From: an uncultured Ferrimonas sp.
GTDB taxonomy: Bacteria > Pseudomonadota > Gammaproteobacteria > Enterobacterales > Shewanellaceae
DNA: 64,000 bases
NCBI RefSeq assembly: GCF_947489035.1
Contig: NZ_CANLCI010000008.1
Span: 1-64,000, forward strand
Direction: 5' to 3'
A model generated the notes under the pieces. It was given only the letters and a program-made list of their open reading frames with translations, did not search any database and was not told the origin of the DNA. Both the position numbers and the translations under genes were made by a program. Below are positions 55,252-64,000 of the stretch, piece after piece; position 1 is the stretch's first letter, and each line of letters opens with the position of its first letter.

Positions 55252-57503
55252 CAGATCTGAGTGACATGAGCTTAGACGGCGTAGAGCAGCAACCACTGCG
55301 CCAATTTGCCGAGCAGGCTTATCTTAACTACTCCATGTACGTGATCATGGATCGCGCCCTGCCGCACATTGGTGACGGCTTAAAACCGGTGCAGCGGCGG
55401 ATCATCTATGCCATGAGCGAACTGGGGTTAAGCGCCACCGCCAAATACAAAAAATCCGCTCGTACCGTGGGTGATGTATTAGGTAAATACCACCCGCACG
55501 GCGACAGTGCTTGTTACGAAGCGATGGTGTTGATGGCGCAGCCATTTACATACCGCTATCCGTTGGTGGATGGCCAAGGGAACTGGGGCGCACCGGACGA
55601 TCCAAAATCCTTCGCGGCGATGCGTTACACCGAATCGCGCTTGTCGCGCTTTTCCGAAGTGCTGTTGTCCGAGCTTGGCCAAGGCACGGTGGAGTGGGGG
55701 CCAAACTTTGATGGCACCCTAAAAGAACCCAAGCTGTTGCCAGCGCGGTTGCCACACATTTTGTTGAACGGCATCACCGGCATTGCGGTGGGGATGGCGA
55801 CCGACATCCCGCCGCACAATGCTCGGGAAGTCGCGCAGGCGTGTGCCCATCTGCTGGAGAAGCCAAAAACCGAATTGGCTGAACTGATGCAGTTTGTGCC
55901 GGGGCCGGATTACCCCACCGAAGCGGAGATCATCACCCCTAAGGCCGACATCGAAAAGATCTACCGCACCGGCAAAGGCTCGATCCGCATGCGCGCCATC
56001 TACGAAGTGCAAGACGGCGAGATCGTGATCGAGGCGCTGCCCCATCAAGTGTCTGGTGCCAAGCTGATTGAGCAGATGGCCAATCAGATGCAAGCCAAAA
56101 AGCTGCCCATGGTGGCCGACTTGCGTGATGAATCGGATCATGAAAACCCGGTGCGCTTGGTGATCGTACCGCGCTCCAATCGCATCGATCTGGATCAGCT
56201 GATGGCGCACCTGTTTGCCACCACCGATCTGGAAAAAAGCTATCGGGTCAACATCAACATGCTGGGGCTGGATAACCGCCCTGGGGTGCGCGATCTGAAA
56301 TCGATCTTGCTGGAGTGGCTGGAGTTTCGCATTGAAACCGTGCGCCGTCGTTTGCAGCACCGCTTAGATAAGGTGCTGGCAAGGCTGCACATTCTTGAAG
56401 GCTTGCTGGTGGCGTTTTTGAACATCGACGAGGTGATCGAGATCATCCGCGGTGAAGATGAACCCAAGGCCGAGCTGATGCGCCGCTTTGGTTTATCCGA
56501 GAAACAAGCCGAAGCGATCCTTGAGATCAAGCTGCGCCAATTGGCCAAGCTGGAAGAGATGAAAATTCGTGGTGAGCTGGATGAATTAGCCAGCGAGCGC
56601 GACAAGCTGCAATTGATCCTGTCCAGCGAGCGCCGCCTGAAAACCCTCGTACGCAAAGAGCTGTTGAAAGACGCCGAAACCTACGGCGACGATCGTCGCA
56701 GCCCGCTGATCGAACGCGGTGAAGCCAAAGCGATGAGCGAACAAGAGCTGACGCCGGCCGAGCCGATCACCGTGGTGATGTCAGACAAAGCATGGGGCCG
56801 CTGTGCCAAGGGGCACGACGTTGATCCGGTTGGCTTGTCCTATAAAGCCGGCGATAACTATTTAGGGCATGCTCGCGGTCGCTCTAATCAGCCGGTGGTG
56901 TTCTTAGAAAGCTCAGGCCGAGCTTACACCACCGAGCCGCACACCCTGCCGTCAGCGCGATCCCAAGGGGAGCCGCTGTCGGGTCGCTTCAACTTGGTGG
57001 CCGGTGCTCGCCTAGAGCACGTGGTCATGGCCGGTGAAGAGGACATGTACCTGCTGGCCACCGACGCCGGTTATGGCTTTATCTGTCAGCACAAAGATAT
57101 GATCAGCCGCAATAAATCGGGCAAAGCGTTGCTGACCGTACCCGCGGGAGCTGAGATCCTTACGCCGCAGTTACTGGGCAGTGATGGCGATGAGCGCTTG
57201 CTGGCGGTAACTACCGAAGGGCGGATGCTGCTGTTCCCTCTGTCGCAGTTGCCGATCTTAGCCAAAGGCAAAGGCAACAAGATCATCGGCATTCCAACCG
57301 AGCGGGCGAAAACACGCGAAGAATACTTGAAACACCTAGTGGTGGTGCCAGCGCAGGCGCAGGTTACCTTGTGGGCGGGCAAGCGTAAGCTGACGTTGCG
57401 TCCAGACGATTTGAATCACTATGTGGGTGAGCGCGGTCGTCGTGGTAACAAACTGCCGCGGGGGTTACAGCGGGTGGATAAGGTTGAGTTAGAGCAAGAC
57501 TAA
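55248..57503 (+). CDS. parC: DNA topoisomerase IV subunit A
   Basis: 751 residues, with the start overlapping the preceding stop (ATGA). Catalytic Tyr in [11 protein letters not shown]. The quinolone-resistance region reads [13 protein letters not shown], the sensitive form with Ser80 and Glu84 (E. coli numbering). The C-terminal beta-pinwheel runs from about residue 500. Cleaves and rejoins DNA with ParE. Confidence 0.98.
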   Translation: MTDLSDMSLDGVEQQPLRQFAEQAYLNYSMYVIMDRALPHIGDGLKPVQRRIIYAMSELGLSATAKYKKSARTVGDVLGKYHPHGDSACYEAMVLMAQPFTYRYPLVDGQGNWGAPDDPKSFAAMRYTESRLSRFSEVLLSELGQGTVEWGPNFDGTLKEPKLLPARLPHILLNGITGIAVGMATDIPPHNAREVAQACAHLLEKPKTELAELMQFVPGPDYPTEAEIITPKADIEKIYRTGKGSIRMRAIYEVQDGEIVIEALPHQVSGAKLIEQMANQMQAKKLPMVADLRDESDHENPVRLVIVPRSNRIDLDQLMAHLFATTDLEKSYRVNINMLGLDNRPGVRDLKSILLEWLEFRIETVRRRLQHRLDKVLARLHILEGLLVAFLNIDEVIEIIRGEDEPKAELMRRFGLSEKQAEAILEIKLRQLAKLEEMKIRGELDELASERDKLQLILSSERRLKTLVRKELLKDAETYGDDRRSPLIERGEAKAMSEQELTPAEPITVVMSDKAWGRCAKGHDVDPVGLSYKAGDNYLGHARGRSNQPVVFLESSGRAYTTEPHTLPSARSQGEPLSGRFNLVAGARLEHVVMAGEEDMYLLATDAGYGFICQHKDMISRNKSGKALLTVPAGAEILTPQLLGSDGDERLLAVTTEGRMLLFPLSQLPILAKGKGNKIIGIPTERAKTREEYLKHLVVVPAQAQVTLWAGKRKLTLRPDDLNHYVGERGRRGNKLPRGLQRVDKVELEQD

Positions 57504-57547
57504 TACAGTAAGGCTGAGCAACAGCTGTTATTCTGATCGTCCTTGAG

Positions 57548-57573
57548 CGCGCCCAACCGTAAGTTTGGGCGCG
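57548..57573 (+). terminator. Terminator of parC
   Basis: CGCGCCCAA (57548-57556) / TTGGGCGCG (57565-57573) with an 8-base loop, followed by TTGTTGT. T-tract is weak. Confidence 0.6.
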
Positions 57574-57591
57574 TTGTTGTCTGGAGTACAC

Positions 57592-58248
57592 ATGAAAATC
57601 ATCGATATGGACAGCTGGCCAAGAAGGCAGCAATTCGAGTTATACCGCGATCTCGACATGCCTTATGTGGGGATCTGCGCCGATGTTGAGATCACCGCTT
57701 TACTGGCTTATTGCCAGCAGCACCAGCTCAGCAGCTACCGCGCCATTATCTATGCGGTGTTATTGCTCAGTGACGAGCTGCCGTGGTTGCGCCAGCGGAT
57801 CCGAGGCGAGCAAGTGATAGAGCATGAGCAACTGGTGATTGGTGCCACCGCGTTGAGCGACGATCAGCAGCTGCGCTTTAGCCGGATCCCGCATCAATCC
57901 AACTGGCCTGAATTTAACGCTGAAGCCAAGCGCATCGGTGCAATGCTGGCCCACAGTCGCCAGTTATTCAACGACGACACCGGCAGCGACAGCGATGGCG
58001 CCATCTTTGTCAGCTGCCTGCCGTGGCTGCGATTTACCCAATTTACCCACCCCGTGCCGGTGCAACCCAGCTGTTCTATCCCTCGGCTAGGTTGGGGCAA
58101 GTACGATAAACAAGCTGAGCGTACAGTGATGCCACTTTCTTTGCAGGTGCACCATGGTCTGGCTGATGGCATTCATATTGCCCAATTTTATCAAAAGCTT
58201 GAGCAACGCTTTGCCACACCAGAGCAATGGTTAACCCCAGTGCGTTAA
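57592..58248 (+). CDS. Chloramphenicol acetyltransferase-family protein
   Basis: 218 residues from the ATG at 57592. It follows the trimeric CAT pattern: DMDSWPRRQQFELYRD at the N-terminus, the FVSCLPWLRFTQFTHP strand and the active-site HHxxxDG motif (VHHGLADGIHI). The typical CAT length is about 215. It may acetylate chloramphenicol, but chromosomal CAT relatives often act on other substrates. The gene stands alone after parC and no mobile context is seen. Confidence 0.82.
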   Translation: MKIIDMDSWPRRQQFELYRDLDMPYVGICADVEITALLAYCQQHQLSSYRAIIYAVLLLSDELPWLRQRIRGEQVIEHEQLVIGATALSDDQQLRFSRIPHQSNWPEFNAEAKRIGAMLAHSRQLFNDDTGSDSDGAIFVSCLPWLRFTQFTHPVPVQPSCSIPRLGWGKYDKQAERTVMPLSLQVHHGLADGIHIAQFYQKLEQRFATPEQWLTPVR

Positions 58249-58358
58249 AAAACAACGATTGGTGATTATGAATTGAGCGCACATCTGTAGCCCAAACGTG
58301 TTGCGGCGGCTACAGGCCAGCCCTATACTGGGCGCCCGTTTTACCCGGAGACGCATTT

Positions 58359-59093
58359 GTGCTGACTTTGTTCCGTGGCCTGTTATTGGTCGTATTACTG
58401 ATTTTTGTGTTTTTTGCCACCATGGTGGTGTGTTTGTTGCGCCCATTCCATCGCGATAACGTGCATCAAGTCGCCAGCTGGTTTGGCCGTGTTGGGCCAC
58501 TCATTGGCCTCAAAGTGGTGAAACGTGGGCAGGAAAACCTGCTGGTGGATCAGCCCGTGGTGTACGTGGGTAACCACCAAAACAACTTCGATCTGTTTAC
58601 GCAGGCGACCATGGTGCCAAAAGGCACGGTGAGCATCGGCAAAAAAAGCCTAAAGTGGATCCCATTCTTTGGTTTGATCTACTGGCTGACCGGCAACATT
58701 TTGATTGATCGGAACAACCGCAGTAAAGCGCGCGGCACCATTGAAAACACCACCAAGAACATTCGCGACAAAGGGCTGTCGGTATGGGTTTTCCCAGAGG
58801 GCACTCGTTCCCGTGGCCGAGGTTTGTTGCCGTTTAAATCCGGCGCCTTCCATACCGCCATCAACGCAGGCGTACCCGTGGTGCCGGTGCTGGCTTCATG
58901 TCAGCAACACGTCGATTTAGGTAAGCGAAATAACGGGGTGGTGATCATTGAAGCACTGGAACCGATCAGTACCGAAGGCATGGGTCGCGAAGATGTGCGA
59001 GAATTGATGCAGCGAGTGCAGCAACAAATGGCGACTCGTTTGGAACAAATTAATGAAGAAGCTCGCCAACTGAGCGTGGCTTCAGCAGTCTAA
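58359..59093 (+). CDS. plsC: 1-acyl-sn-glycerol-3-phosphate acyltransferase
   Basis: 244 residues with a GTG start at 58359 (GGAG upstream). N-terminal membrane helix, the acyltransferase NHQNNFD box (HX4D), GxNIxIDR-like (GNILIDRNN), PEGTRSRG and VPVVPV motifs. It makes phosphatidic acid in phospholipid synthesis. It follows parC closely, as in E. coli (parC-plsC). Confidence 0.96.
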   Translation: MLTLFRGLLLVVLLIFVFFATMVVCLLRPFHRDNVHQVASWFGRVGPLIGLKVVKRGQENLLVDQPVVYVGNHQNNFDLFTQATMVPKGTVSIGKKSLKWIPFFGLIYWLTGNILIDRNNRSKARGTIENTTKNIRDKGLSVWVFPEGTRSRGRGLLPFKSGAFHTAINAGVPVVPVLASCQQHVDLGKRNNGVVIIEALEPISTEGMGREDVRELMQRVQQQMATRLEQINEEARQLSVASAV

Positions 59094-59113
59094 TATTGGT
59101 AGGAATTGCGGCG

Positions 59114-59479
59114 ATGATGACAGCAGAGCAGTTAGTTGAAGAACAGCAGATGGAAACCCGTGAAATTGTGCAGGCGCTGCTGGATGACGGCTCTAAAGCC
59201 GATGCGATTTACGCCATCGAGCACCATTTCGCAGCGGAAGACTTCGAAGCGCTAGAAAAGCTGGCGGTCGACGTGTTCAAAGCGGGCTATCAGGTGGAAG
59301 ACGCCGAAGAGATTGAACTGGACGACGGCGATATCGCTTACTGCTTCAGTGCCGTAGCGGAACACGAATTGGACGTTGAACGTTTAGATAAAGATTGTAA
59401 CGCATTGATTGAAATGGCCGCGAAGCACAAGGTGCTGTACGACGGTTGGGGCACTCACTTCGTCGAAACCGGCGAATAA
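59114..59479 (+). CDS. rraB: RNase E inhibitor RraB
   Basis: 121 residues from the first of two ATGs at 59114. Characteristic segments: IVQALLDDGSKADAIYAIEHHF, AVDVFKAGYQVEDAEEIE and the C-terminal VLYDGWGTHFVE. RraB binds RNase E and limits mRNA decay. Followed by a strong terminator. Confidence 0.95.
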   Translation: MMTAEQLVEEQQMETREIVQALLDDGSKADAIYAIEHHFAAEDFEALEKLAVDVFKAGYQVEDAEEIELDDGDIAYCFSAVAEHELDVERLDKDCNALIEMAAKHKVLYDGWGTHFVETGE

Positions 59480-59497
59480 GCGGGTTTGAGTTTAATT

Positions 59498-59523
59498 AAG
59501 GCAGCCAACAGGCTGCCTTTTTT
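59498..59523 (+). terminator. Terminator of rraB
   Basis: AAGGCAGCC / GGCTGCCTT stem around AACA, followed by TTTT. Confidence 0.88.
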
Positions 59524-59568
59524 ATGCGCTGGCTATACTAAAAGCAGGTTTCGATAAGGAGTCTTGTT

Positions 59569-59718
59569 ATGAATTACAGTGGACCAGAACGACGGGGTAA
59601 AGACAGACGTTGGCAAATTCAGCGCAGCGTTGCTCAGCGTTGGCAACAAGCGGGCATTGATCGGCGCATCAAAGGGCCTGGGCGGCGAGAAGAAGATGTG
59701 CTGCCACCGGCGCACTAG
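59569..59718 (+). CDS. Small basic protein, tandem paralogue 1
   Basis: 49 residues. AAGGAG (59557-59562) gives good spacing to the ATG. The protein begins MNYSGPERRGKDRRWQIQR and contains DRRIKGPGRREED near the end. It shares a pattern with the next gene: Y-x-GP-(E/D)RR-x-KD-(R/K)RR at the start, QRW in the middle and DRRI-x-GPGRR later. The repeated GPxRR and DRR motifs and high charge suggest nucleic-acid or membrane binding; no family recognised. Confidence 0.7.
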   Translation: MNYSGPERRGKDRRWQIQRSVAQRWQQAGIDRRIKGPGRREEDVLPPAH

Positions 59719-59726
59719 GAGGCACG

Positions 59727-59876
59727 ATGACTTACATGGGCCCAGATAGGCGCAAAGACAAACGCCGAGCGGTGCTAGAACGTCGCGGTGATCAGCGCTG
59801 GTTAAGTGAAGTGGTGGATCGGCGCATTGGCCCTGGCCGCCGTTTAGCCGATGTGCCTAAGACGCTGACTCGATAA
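59727..59876 (+). CDS. Small basic protein, tandem paralogue 2
   Basis: 49 residues. AGGAGGCACG gives an excellent ribosome site before the ATG at 59727, 8 bp after the previous stop. It begins MTYMGPDRRKDKRRAVLER and has DQRWLSEVVDRRIGPGRR. It has the same length and motif order as its neighbour, so a duplication followed by divergence is likely. Its last 20 bp overlap the convergent GNAT gene. Confidence 0.7.
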   Translation: MTYMGPDRRKDKRRAVLERRGDQRWLSEVVDRRIGPGRRLADVPKTLTR

Positions 59877-60360
59877 GCGACTTTTGGTAGATGGCGACGT
59901 CATACCAACGGTTAAATTTATAACCAACACGGCGCATCACGCCCACTTGTTCGTAGCCTAAGCGCTGGTGAAAACCAGCGCTTTGTTCGTTGGGGCGAGT
60001 GACGATGGCCAGCAGTTGTTCGATCCCTTGCGCCTGCAAGCGGGTAAACAGCGCTTGATACAGCAGCTGCCCGAGGCCGGTGCCGCGACAGTCTTGGTGC
60101 AGATAGATGGTGGTTTCGGCACAAAAGCGGTACGCGCTGCGGGGTTTGTAATGGTTGCCGTACGCGTAGCCTTGCAGCTTACCGTCGTGTTCCAGCACCA
60201 GTATGGGGTAGTGCGCTTGAATGGCACTGAGGCGAGCGGCAAATTCGCTGAGGCTAATTGGGCTTTCTTCGAAGGTGGCGCTGCTGTGGCAAATCGCGTG
60301 GTTGTAAATGGCCAATAGCGCGGCGCAGTCAGTGGGTTGATAGTCTCTGAACTGCGCCAT
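59857..60360 (-). CDS. GNAT family N-acetyltransferase (phosphinothricin/amino-acid type)
   Basis: 167 residues from the ATG at 60360. Motifs: AIYNHAICHSSATFEESPIS near the N-terminus, acetyl-CoA motif QDCRGTGLGQLLYQAL and NEQSAGFHQRLGYEQVG. The pattern is that of the phosphinothricin acetyltransferase/YncA group acting on amino-acid analogues such as methionine sulfoximine. It lies 4 bp from the diguanylate cyclase stop and may be cotranscribed. Confidence 0.85.
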   Translation of the reverse strand: MAQFRDYQPTDCAALLAIYNHAICHSSATFEESPISLSEFAARLSAIQAHYPILVLEHDGKLQGYAYGNHYKPRSAYRFCAETTIYLHQDCRGTGLGQLLYQALFTRLQAQGIEQLLAIVTRPNEQSAGFHQRLGYEQVGVMRRVGYKFNRWYDVAIYQKSLIESAS

Positions 60361-60364
60361 GGGC

Positions 60365-61309
60365 TTAGACCACCGTGAGCCGGTTTCGGCCTTCATTCTT
60401 ACTGCGGTACAGGGCTTGGTCGGCCAGCTCAAACCACTGATTGGCGCTGCCGATATTGCCGTTAAAGCCACAAACCCCAAGACTGATGGTGATCTGCAGC
60501 GGGGGATCTAAATCAAACACCATCTCTTCCACCGCTTGGCGAATGCGTTCGGCCAACATCCGCGCTTGCTGTGGTGCGGTTTCGGTGAGCAAAATCACAA
60601 ACTCTTCACCACCGTAGCGGGCGATAACGTCACTTTTACGCAACCGTTGTTGCAGTAAGTTGGCTAAGCCAACCAACACCTGATCGCCCACGGCGTGGCC
60701 GCGTTTGTCGTTCACCTGTTTGAAGTGATCGATGTCCAATACTAAGAGGGTGCTGGCTTGATCGTACCGGCTGCAGCGGTTGAACTCGTGGTTCAGTAGG
60801 GTTTCCCACTGACGACGGTTGGTCAACCCGGTTAAGCCGTCGATCTGGCTGAGTTGCTCTAAGCGGCCATTGGCGTTGCTGAGCATCATCCGATCTTGCG
60901 CCTGTACGCTCACGTCATAAATGATCAGTGCGGCGTGGCTGATGTCGCCATGGCTGTTTTTCAGCGGCTGCACCGTCATGTTTTGGTGCATCTTCTCGAG
61001 CCCGCCGGTGATGGGGCGCGAGTTGGCAAAGGAGAACACCCAAGGGCGCTGCTCCCACACGGTAAAGCTGCGGCTCTCTAATAAGAAGGCCGACTCCAGT
61101 TTGCTCAGCAGCCACTGCTGCGGCAGCTCGGGAAAGCGTTCAAATAGGGAGTGCGTGAGTACCTGTTTACTGGACAGGCCGGAATGGTTTTCCATAAAGC
61201 CATTCCACAGTTGGATTTTGTAATCGCGATCGATCACCACCAGGCCCACTTCGATGCCTTGCAGCAGTTGCGTTAACCAGTGCAGCTGAGCGAATTGTTG
61301 ATTGTCCAC
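60365..61309 (-). CDS. PAS-GGDEF diguanylate cyclase
   Basis: 314 residues with a GTG start at 61309, 2 bp after the upstream stop (GGTGGGATAACC as ribosome site). An N-terminal PAS-like domain (LLQGIEVGLVVIDRDYKIQLWNGF) is followed by a GGDEF domain with active-site RYGGEEF. The RxxD product-inhibition site before it is not evident. Makes c-di-GMP. Probably cotranscribed with the receiver-CheC gene. Confidence 0.93.
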   Translation of the reverse strand: MDNQQFAQLHWLTQLLQGIEVGLVVIDRDYKIQLWNGFMENHSGLSSKQVLTHSLFERFPELPQQWLLSKLESAFLLESRSFTVWEQRPWVFSFANSRPITGGLEKMHQNMTVQPLKNSHGDISHAALIIYDVSVQAQDRMMLSNANGRLEQLSQIDGLTGLTNRRQWETLLNHEFNRCSRYDQASTLLVLDIDHFKQVNDKRGHAVGDQVLVGLANLLQQRLRKSDVIARYGGEEFVILLTETAPQQARMLAERIRQAVEEMVFDLDPPLQITISLGVCGFNGNIGSANQWFELADQALYRSKNEGRNRLTVV

Positions 61310-61311
61310 GG

Positions 61312-62295
61312 TTATCCCACCAGATACTTAATGTTGCGCTCAAGCCGCGGCAGGCTGGCGTAAGGAAACAACAACAGCAGATCGCAGACGATCTGGTGCT
61401 CCGCCAGGCGGTAACTGATCTCTACCGCCAAGGTTTGTTCGTCGAAATGTTCGTTGGGCAGCTCCGATAGCACCACCGGGTGGCTTTGGGTAAACGGCAC
61501 GTGCAGCTGTTCGGCCAGGCCGGTTAGGAACGACGCAAAGAGGATGTTCGCGGTGTCCATTTGGATCTCAAGCCGCGCCTGTTTTGAGCTGACGTCGTTG
61601 ATCCCCATCAGCTGCCCCATGCTGCTGTAGCTGCCATCTTGCAGCATCAGCAGGGCTTCGCCACTGATGCCATCGCCAATAAAGCCTTGGGAGATAACCT
61701 GCAGATCCGGATCGCTCATGCTGGGTGCCAAGATCATGCTCATCTCACCTTTGTTGAGGCGGCGCACCCGTGGAATGGGCAAATCGACAAAGGTGCCCAG
61801 CACCTGAGCAATGCTGGCGCCGGCTTTCCCCATGGCAACGTTGCAGATCTCCCGCAGGGCATCGTCGTAATCAACGTCAATGTGAGTTTGTGGGCTTAAG
61901 GTGCCGGTTTGATAGAGGCCGTGGCTCTGCAGCAGCTCTAAGATCTGCTCCGGCTGGGAGGGCTTCTTCAAAAAGGCCAAGGCGCCCAGTGCCAATACGC
62001 GGCGCAACGCTTCTTGCTGAATGTCCGCTGAGCAGACAATCACCTTAGGCGCTTGGGCGTTGTGCTGTAAGCGTTGCAGCACGCCATAACCATCAAGTTC
62101 GGGCATGTTCAGATCAAGGAACAACAGATCGAACGGCTGGGTGTCGATCTGGGCCAATGCATCCAGACCATGCACCGCAAAGTGCACTTCCGCTTGCCAG
62201 TTTTTAGGCAGGTTTCTCTGCAGGTGTTTCCGCGCCATGGCGGAGTCGTCGCAGATTAAGATCCGGAGGGTCAAAAGTTTGGCTCCCAAACGCAT
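61312..62295 (-). CDS. Response regulator with CheC-like phosphatase domain
   Basis: 327 residues. Receiver domain at the N-terminus: LICDDSAMARKHL, phospho-acceptor Asp in LLFLDLNMPELDG, and Lys in AFLKKPSQPEQI. The C-terminal half carries CheC-type signatures: DALREICNVAMGKAGAS (D-X3-E-X2-N) and EIQMDTANILFASF (E-X3-D-X2-N). CheC proteins remove phosphate from CheY. Start uncertain: ATG 62295 or TTG 62274 (the latter has GGGAG upstream). Confidence 0.88.
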   Translation of the reverse strand: MRLGAKLLTLRILICDDSAMARKHLQRNLPKNWQAEVHFAVHGLDALAQIDTQPFDLLFLDLNMPELDGYGVLQRLQHNAQAPKVIVCSADIQQEALRRVLALGALAFLKKPSQPEQILELLQSHGLYQTGTLSPQTHIDVDYDDALREICNVAMGKAGASIAQVLGTFVDLPIPRVRRLNKGEMSMILAPSMSDPDLQVISQGFIGDGISGEALLMLQDGSYSSMGQLMGINDVSSKQARLEIQMDTANILFASFLTGLAEQLHVPFTQSHPVVLSELPNEHFDEQTLAVEISYRLAEHQIVCDLLLLFPYASLPRLERNIKYLVG

Positions 62296-62392
62296 GATGG
62301 ATTAATAAACCGAATTATTCTATTTCAAATTCAATCAGTTGTCATCGCTTACCGTGGTTGCTACTGTGCAAGAAGTAATCAAGGAGAGATGT

Positions 62393-63190
62393 ATGGAACC
62401 ACGAGTAGCCTGTCAAATTACCGACTGTGTCGCGGTCGTTACACTGCAACGCCCAGAAAAACATAATGCGCTGGATATGGCGATGTTTAAAGCCATTATA
62501 TCGGTGCAACGGCGCTTGGCCAAACAGCGAGATCTGCGGGGCGTGATCCTGACCGGTGCCGGTGTCGATTTTTGTACCGGGATCGATGTTAAATCACTGC
62601 TTAGTGATCCAAAGCAGGCGGCGCGGCTGCTGTGGAAATGGTGGCCGGGGCAGGCCAACATGGCGCAGCGGGTGAGCACCGGCTGGCGCGATTTGCCGGT
62701 GCCGGTGATGGCGGTGTTGCAGGGCAAAGTGTGGGGTGGCGGCTTGCAGATCGCTTTAGGCGCGGATTTCCGCTTTGGTCATCACGATTGCACCTTGTCG
62801 GTGATGGAAGGGCGCTGGGGCTTATTGCCAGACATGGGCGGCAACCTCGCCATGCGTGAGCAGATGGCGCAAGACCAAGCGTTGTGGTTAGCGATGACCG
62901 CCGAAGTGATTGATGGCAAACGCAGCCACGAGCTGGGGTTACTGACAGAGTTAAGTGACGATCCGCTGGCCTTGGCGCACGCAAAGATGGCGCAGCTGTT
63001 GGAACGCTCGCCAGACGCCATTGCGGCAACCAAGAAGCTGTACCGTCGTCATGGTGTGCCCAAATCGGGGCGAATGTTGGCGGCGGAAACCTTCAGCCAA
63101 TGGCGGTTAATTTTGGGCAAGAATCAACGGATTGCGGTGGCAAAGCAGCAAGGCAAAGATCGCGATTACGACCCACGTAAAGCGTGGTAA
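62393..63190 (+). CDS. Crotonase-family protein (enoyl-CoA hydratase/isomerase)
   Basis: 265 residues from the ATG at 62393 (AAGGAG upstream). Crotonase motifs: LQRPEKHNALDMAMF, TGAGVDFCTGIDVKSLL, MAVLQGKVWGGGLQIALGADFRF, EGRWGLLPDMGGN. The Glu and Asp positions (EGRWGLLPDMGG) fit a dienoyl-CoA isomerase/hydratase-like active site but the reaction is not certain. Sequence distinct from the crotonase at 45644. Confidence 0.85.
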   Translation: MEPRVACQITDCVAVVTLQRPEKHNALDMAMFKAIISVQRRLAKQRDLRGVILTGAGVDFCTGIDVKSLLSDPKQAARLLWKWWPGQANMAQRVSTGWRDLPVPVMAVLQGKVWGGGLQIALGADFRFGHHDCTLSVMEGRWGLLPDMGGNLAMREQMAQDQALWLAMTAEVIDGKRSHELGLLTELSDDPLALAHAKMAQLLERSPDAIAATKKLYRRHGVPKSGRMLAAETFSQWRLILGKNQRIAVAKQQGKDRDYDPRKAW

Positions 63191-63260
63191 CGAGGAAGTC
63201 TCAAACCGGTTAGCTGAGGCAAGGCGTTGCCGTGCACGGCGATGCATCGCAGAGACAAAA

Positions 63261-63287
63261 ACGCCCAGCAGGTGCTGGGCGTTTTTT
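63261..63287. terminator. Bidirectional terminator after rpoD and the crotonase gene
   Basis: ACGCCCAGCA / TGCTGGGCGT stem with a GG loop; A-tract upstream and T-tract downstream. Confidence 0.88.
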
Positions 63288-63305
63288 AAAGGGCGTTACT
63301 GACGA

Positions 63306-64000
63306 TTACTCGTCCAGGAAGCTCTTTAAGATCTCGGAACGAGATGGGTGACGCAGCTTACGCAGCGCTTTGGCTTCAATCTGACGAATACGCTCACGGG
63401 TAACGTCGAACTGTTTACCCACCTCTTCCAAGGTGTGATCGGTGTTCATTTCGATACCGAAACGCATCCGCAGTACCTTGGCTTCACGAGCCGTCAAGCC
63501 AGCCAGAACTTCGTTGGTGGCCATTTTCAGGCTTTCCGAAGTGGCGGAATCGATTGGCTGTGCCAAGGTGGTGTCTTCAATGAAGTCGCCCAAGTGGGAA
63601 TCTTCATCGTCACCGATTGGGGTTTCCATCGAGATTGGCTCTTTGGCGATCTTCAGAACCTTGCGGATCTTATCCTCTGGCATCAGCATGCGTTCAGCCA
63701 GCTCTTCCGGGGTAGGCTCGCGACCCATCTCCTGCAGCATCTGACGAGAGATGCGGTTCAGTTTGTTGATGGTCTCGATCATGTGTACCGGAATACGGAT
63801 GGTGCGCGCTTGGTCAGCAATAGAACGGGTGATCGCCTGACGGATCCACCAAGTGGCGTAGGTAGAGAACTTGTAGCCACGACGGTACTCGAACTTATCT
63901 ACGGCCTTCATCAAGCCGATGTTGCCTTCCTGGATCAGATCCAAGAATTGCAAACCACGGTTGGTGTATTTCTTGGCGATGGAGATAACCAAACGCAAGT
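63306..64000 (-). CDS. rpoD: RNA polymerase sigma-70 factor RpoD, C-terminal part
   Basis: The reading frame stays open to the window edge, so only about the last 230 residues are present. Visible: region 2 ([41 protein letters not shown]), region 3 and region 4 with the helix-turn-helix ([33 protein letters not shown]). This is the primary housekeeping sigma factor. The start lies beyond position 64000. Confidence 0.97.
   Translation of the reverse strand, partial: LRLVISIAKKYTNRGLQFLDLIQEGNIGLMKAVDKFEYRRGYKFSTYATWWIRQAITRSIADQARTIRIPVHMIETINKLNRISRQMLQEMGREPTPEELAERMLMPEDKIRKVLKIAKEPISMETPIGDDEDSHLGDFIEDTTLAQPIDSATSESLKMATNEVLAGLTAREAKVLRMRFGIEMNTDHTLEEVGKQFDVTRERIRQIEAKALRKLRHPSRSEILKSFLDE

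Noticed and set aside
1..64000. CRISPR array or cas genes that would explain an AcrVA2-like gene
   Set aside because: No regularly spaced direct repeats with unique spacers and no Cas-like proteins were seen. The only tandem repeat (146-586) is tRNA-derived.

Overview
The window is from a gammaproteobacterial chromosome, most likely an Alteromonadales member of the Shewanella/Ferrimonas type. This rests on the order tolC-nudF-yqiB-cpdA-yqiA-parE-parC-plsC-rraB, a 367-residue PurC, an S46 dipeptidyl-peptidase, a DUF2986 protein, a TIGR04219-type outer membrane protein and OppABCDF. The genus is inferred from gene content only. Host DNA is GC-rich and mostly housekeeping.

Left host region (1-22941): it opens inside a tRNA-Asp gene followed by three decayed tRNA-Asp-like repeats of exactly 176 bp, each carrying a terminator. 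Then come a DUF3302/HlyD-type membrane pair, an Omp85-like barrel protein, an S46 peptidase, dnaB, alr, a degenerate sensor-kinase-like protein overlapping a di-heme peroxidase lipoprotein, yjbQ, the complete oppABCDF operon, a YdcH-like protein, an EAL phosphodiesterase, purC and an acyl-CoA synthetase. It ends in the promoter and first 16-17 codons of dusA.

Island (about 22942-43727, 20.8 kb, visibly more AT-rich): an integrative, probably mobilizable element inserted in the 5' end of dusA and flanked by a 17-bp perfect direct repeat. It brings its own start of dusA, so the gene is rebuilt at the right end while the native promoter and a stub stay at the left. Its cargo is: an uncharacterised three-gene cassette (TIGR04255-like protein, helix-turn-helix protein, unknown protein); a PrtN-like regulator; a type I restriction-modification operon, hsdM-hsdS-orf137-hsdR; a leftward block of small unknown genes that includes a homologue of the Cas12a inhibitor AcrVA2; an ArdC-like antirestriction protein; a possible divergent relaxase with two small genes; and a tyrosine recombinase next to a putative operator. 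The element thus carries both defence (restriction-modification, perhaps the trio) and counter-defence (AcrVA2-like, ArdC-like).

Right host region (43678-64000): the rebuilt dusA; a small envelope-stress-like operon with a PspC-domain protein and a sigma-54-like promoter; an enoyl-CoA hydratase; a PCu(A)C copper chaperone with a natural histidine tail; an outer membrane protein; tolC; the nudF-yqiB-cpdA-yqiA-parE-(sorbosone dehydrogenase-like)-parC run; a CAT-like acetyltransferase; plsC; rraB; two tandem 49-residue paralogues; a GNAT acetyltransferase; a receiver-CheC protein coupled to a diguanylate cyclase; a second crotonase; and the 3' part of rpoD. No CRISPR array or cas gene was seen. 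All family assignments come from reading motifs, not from database searches.
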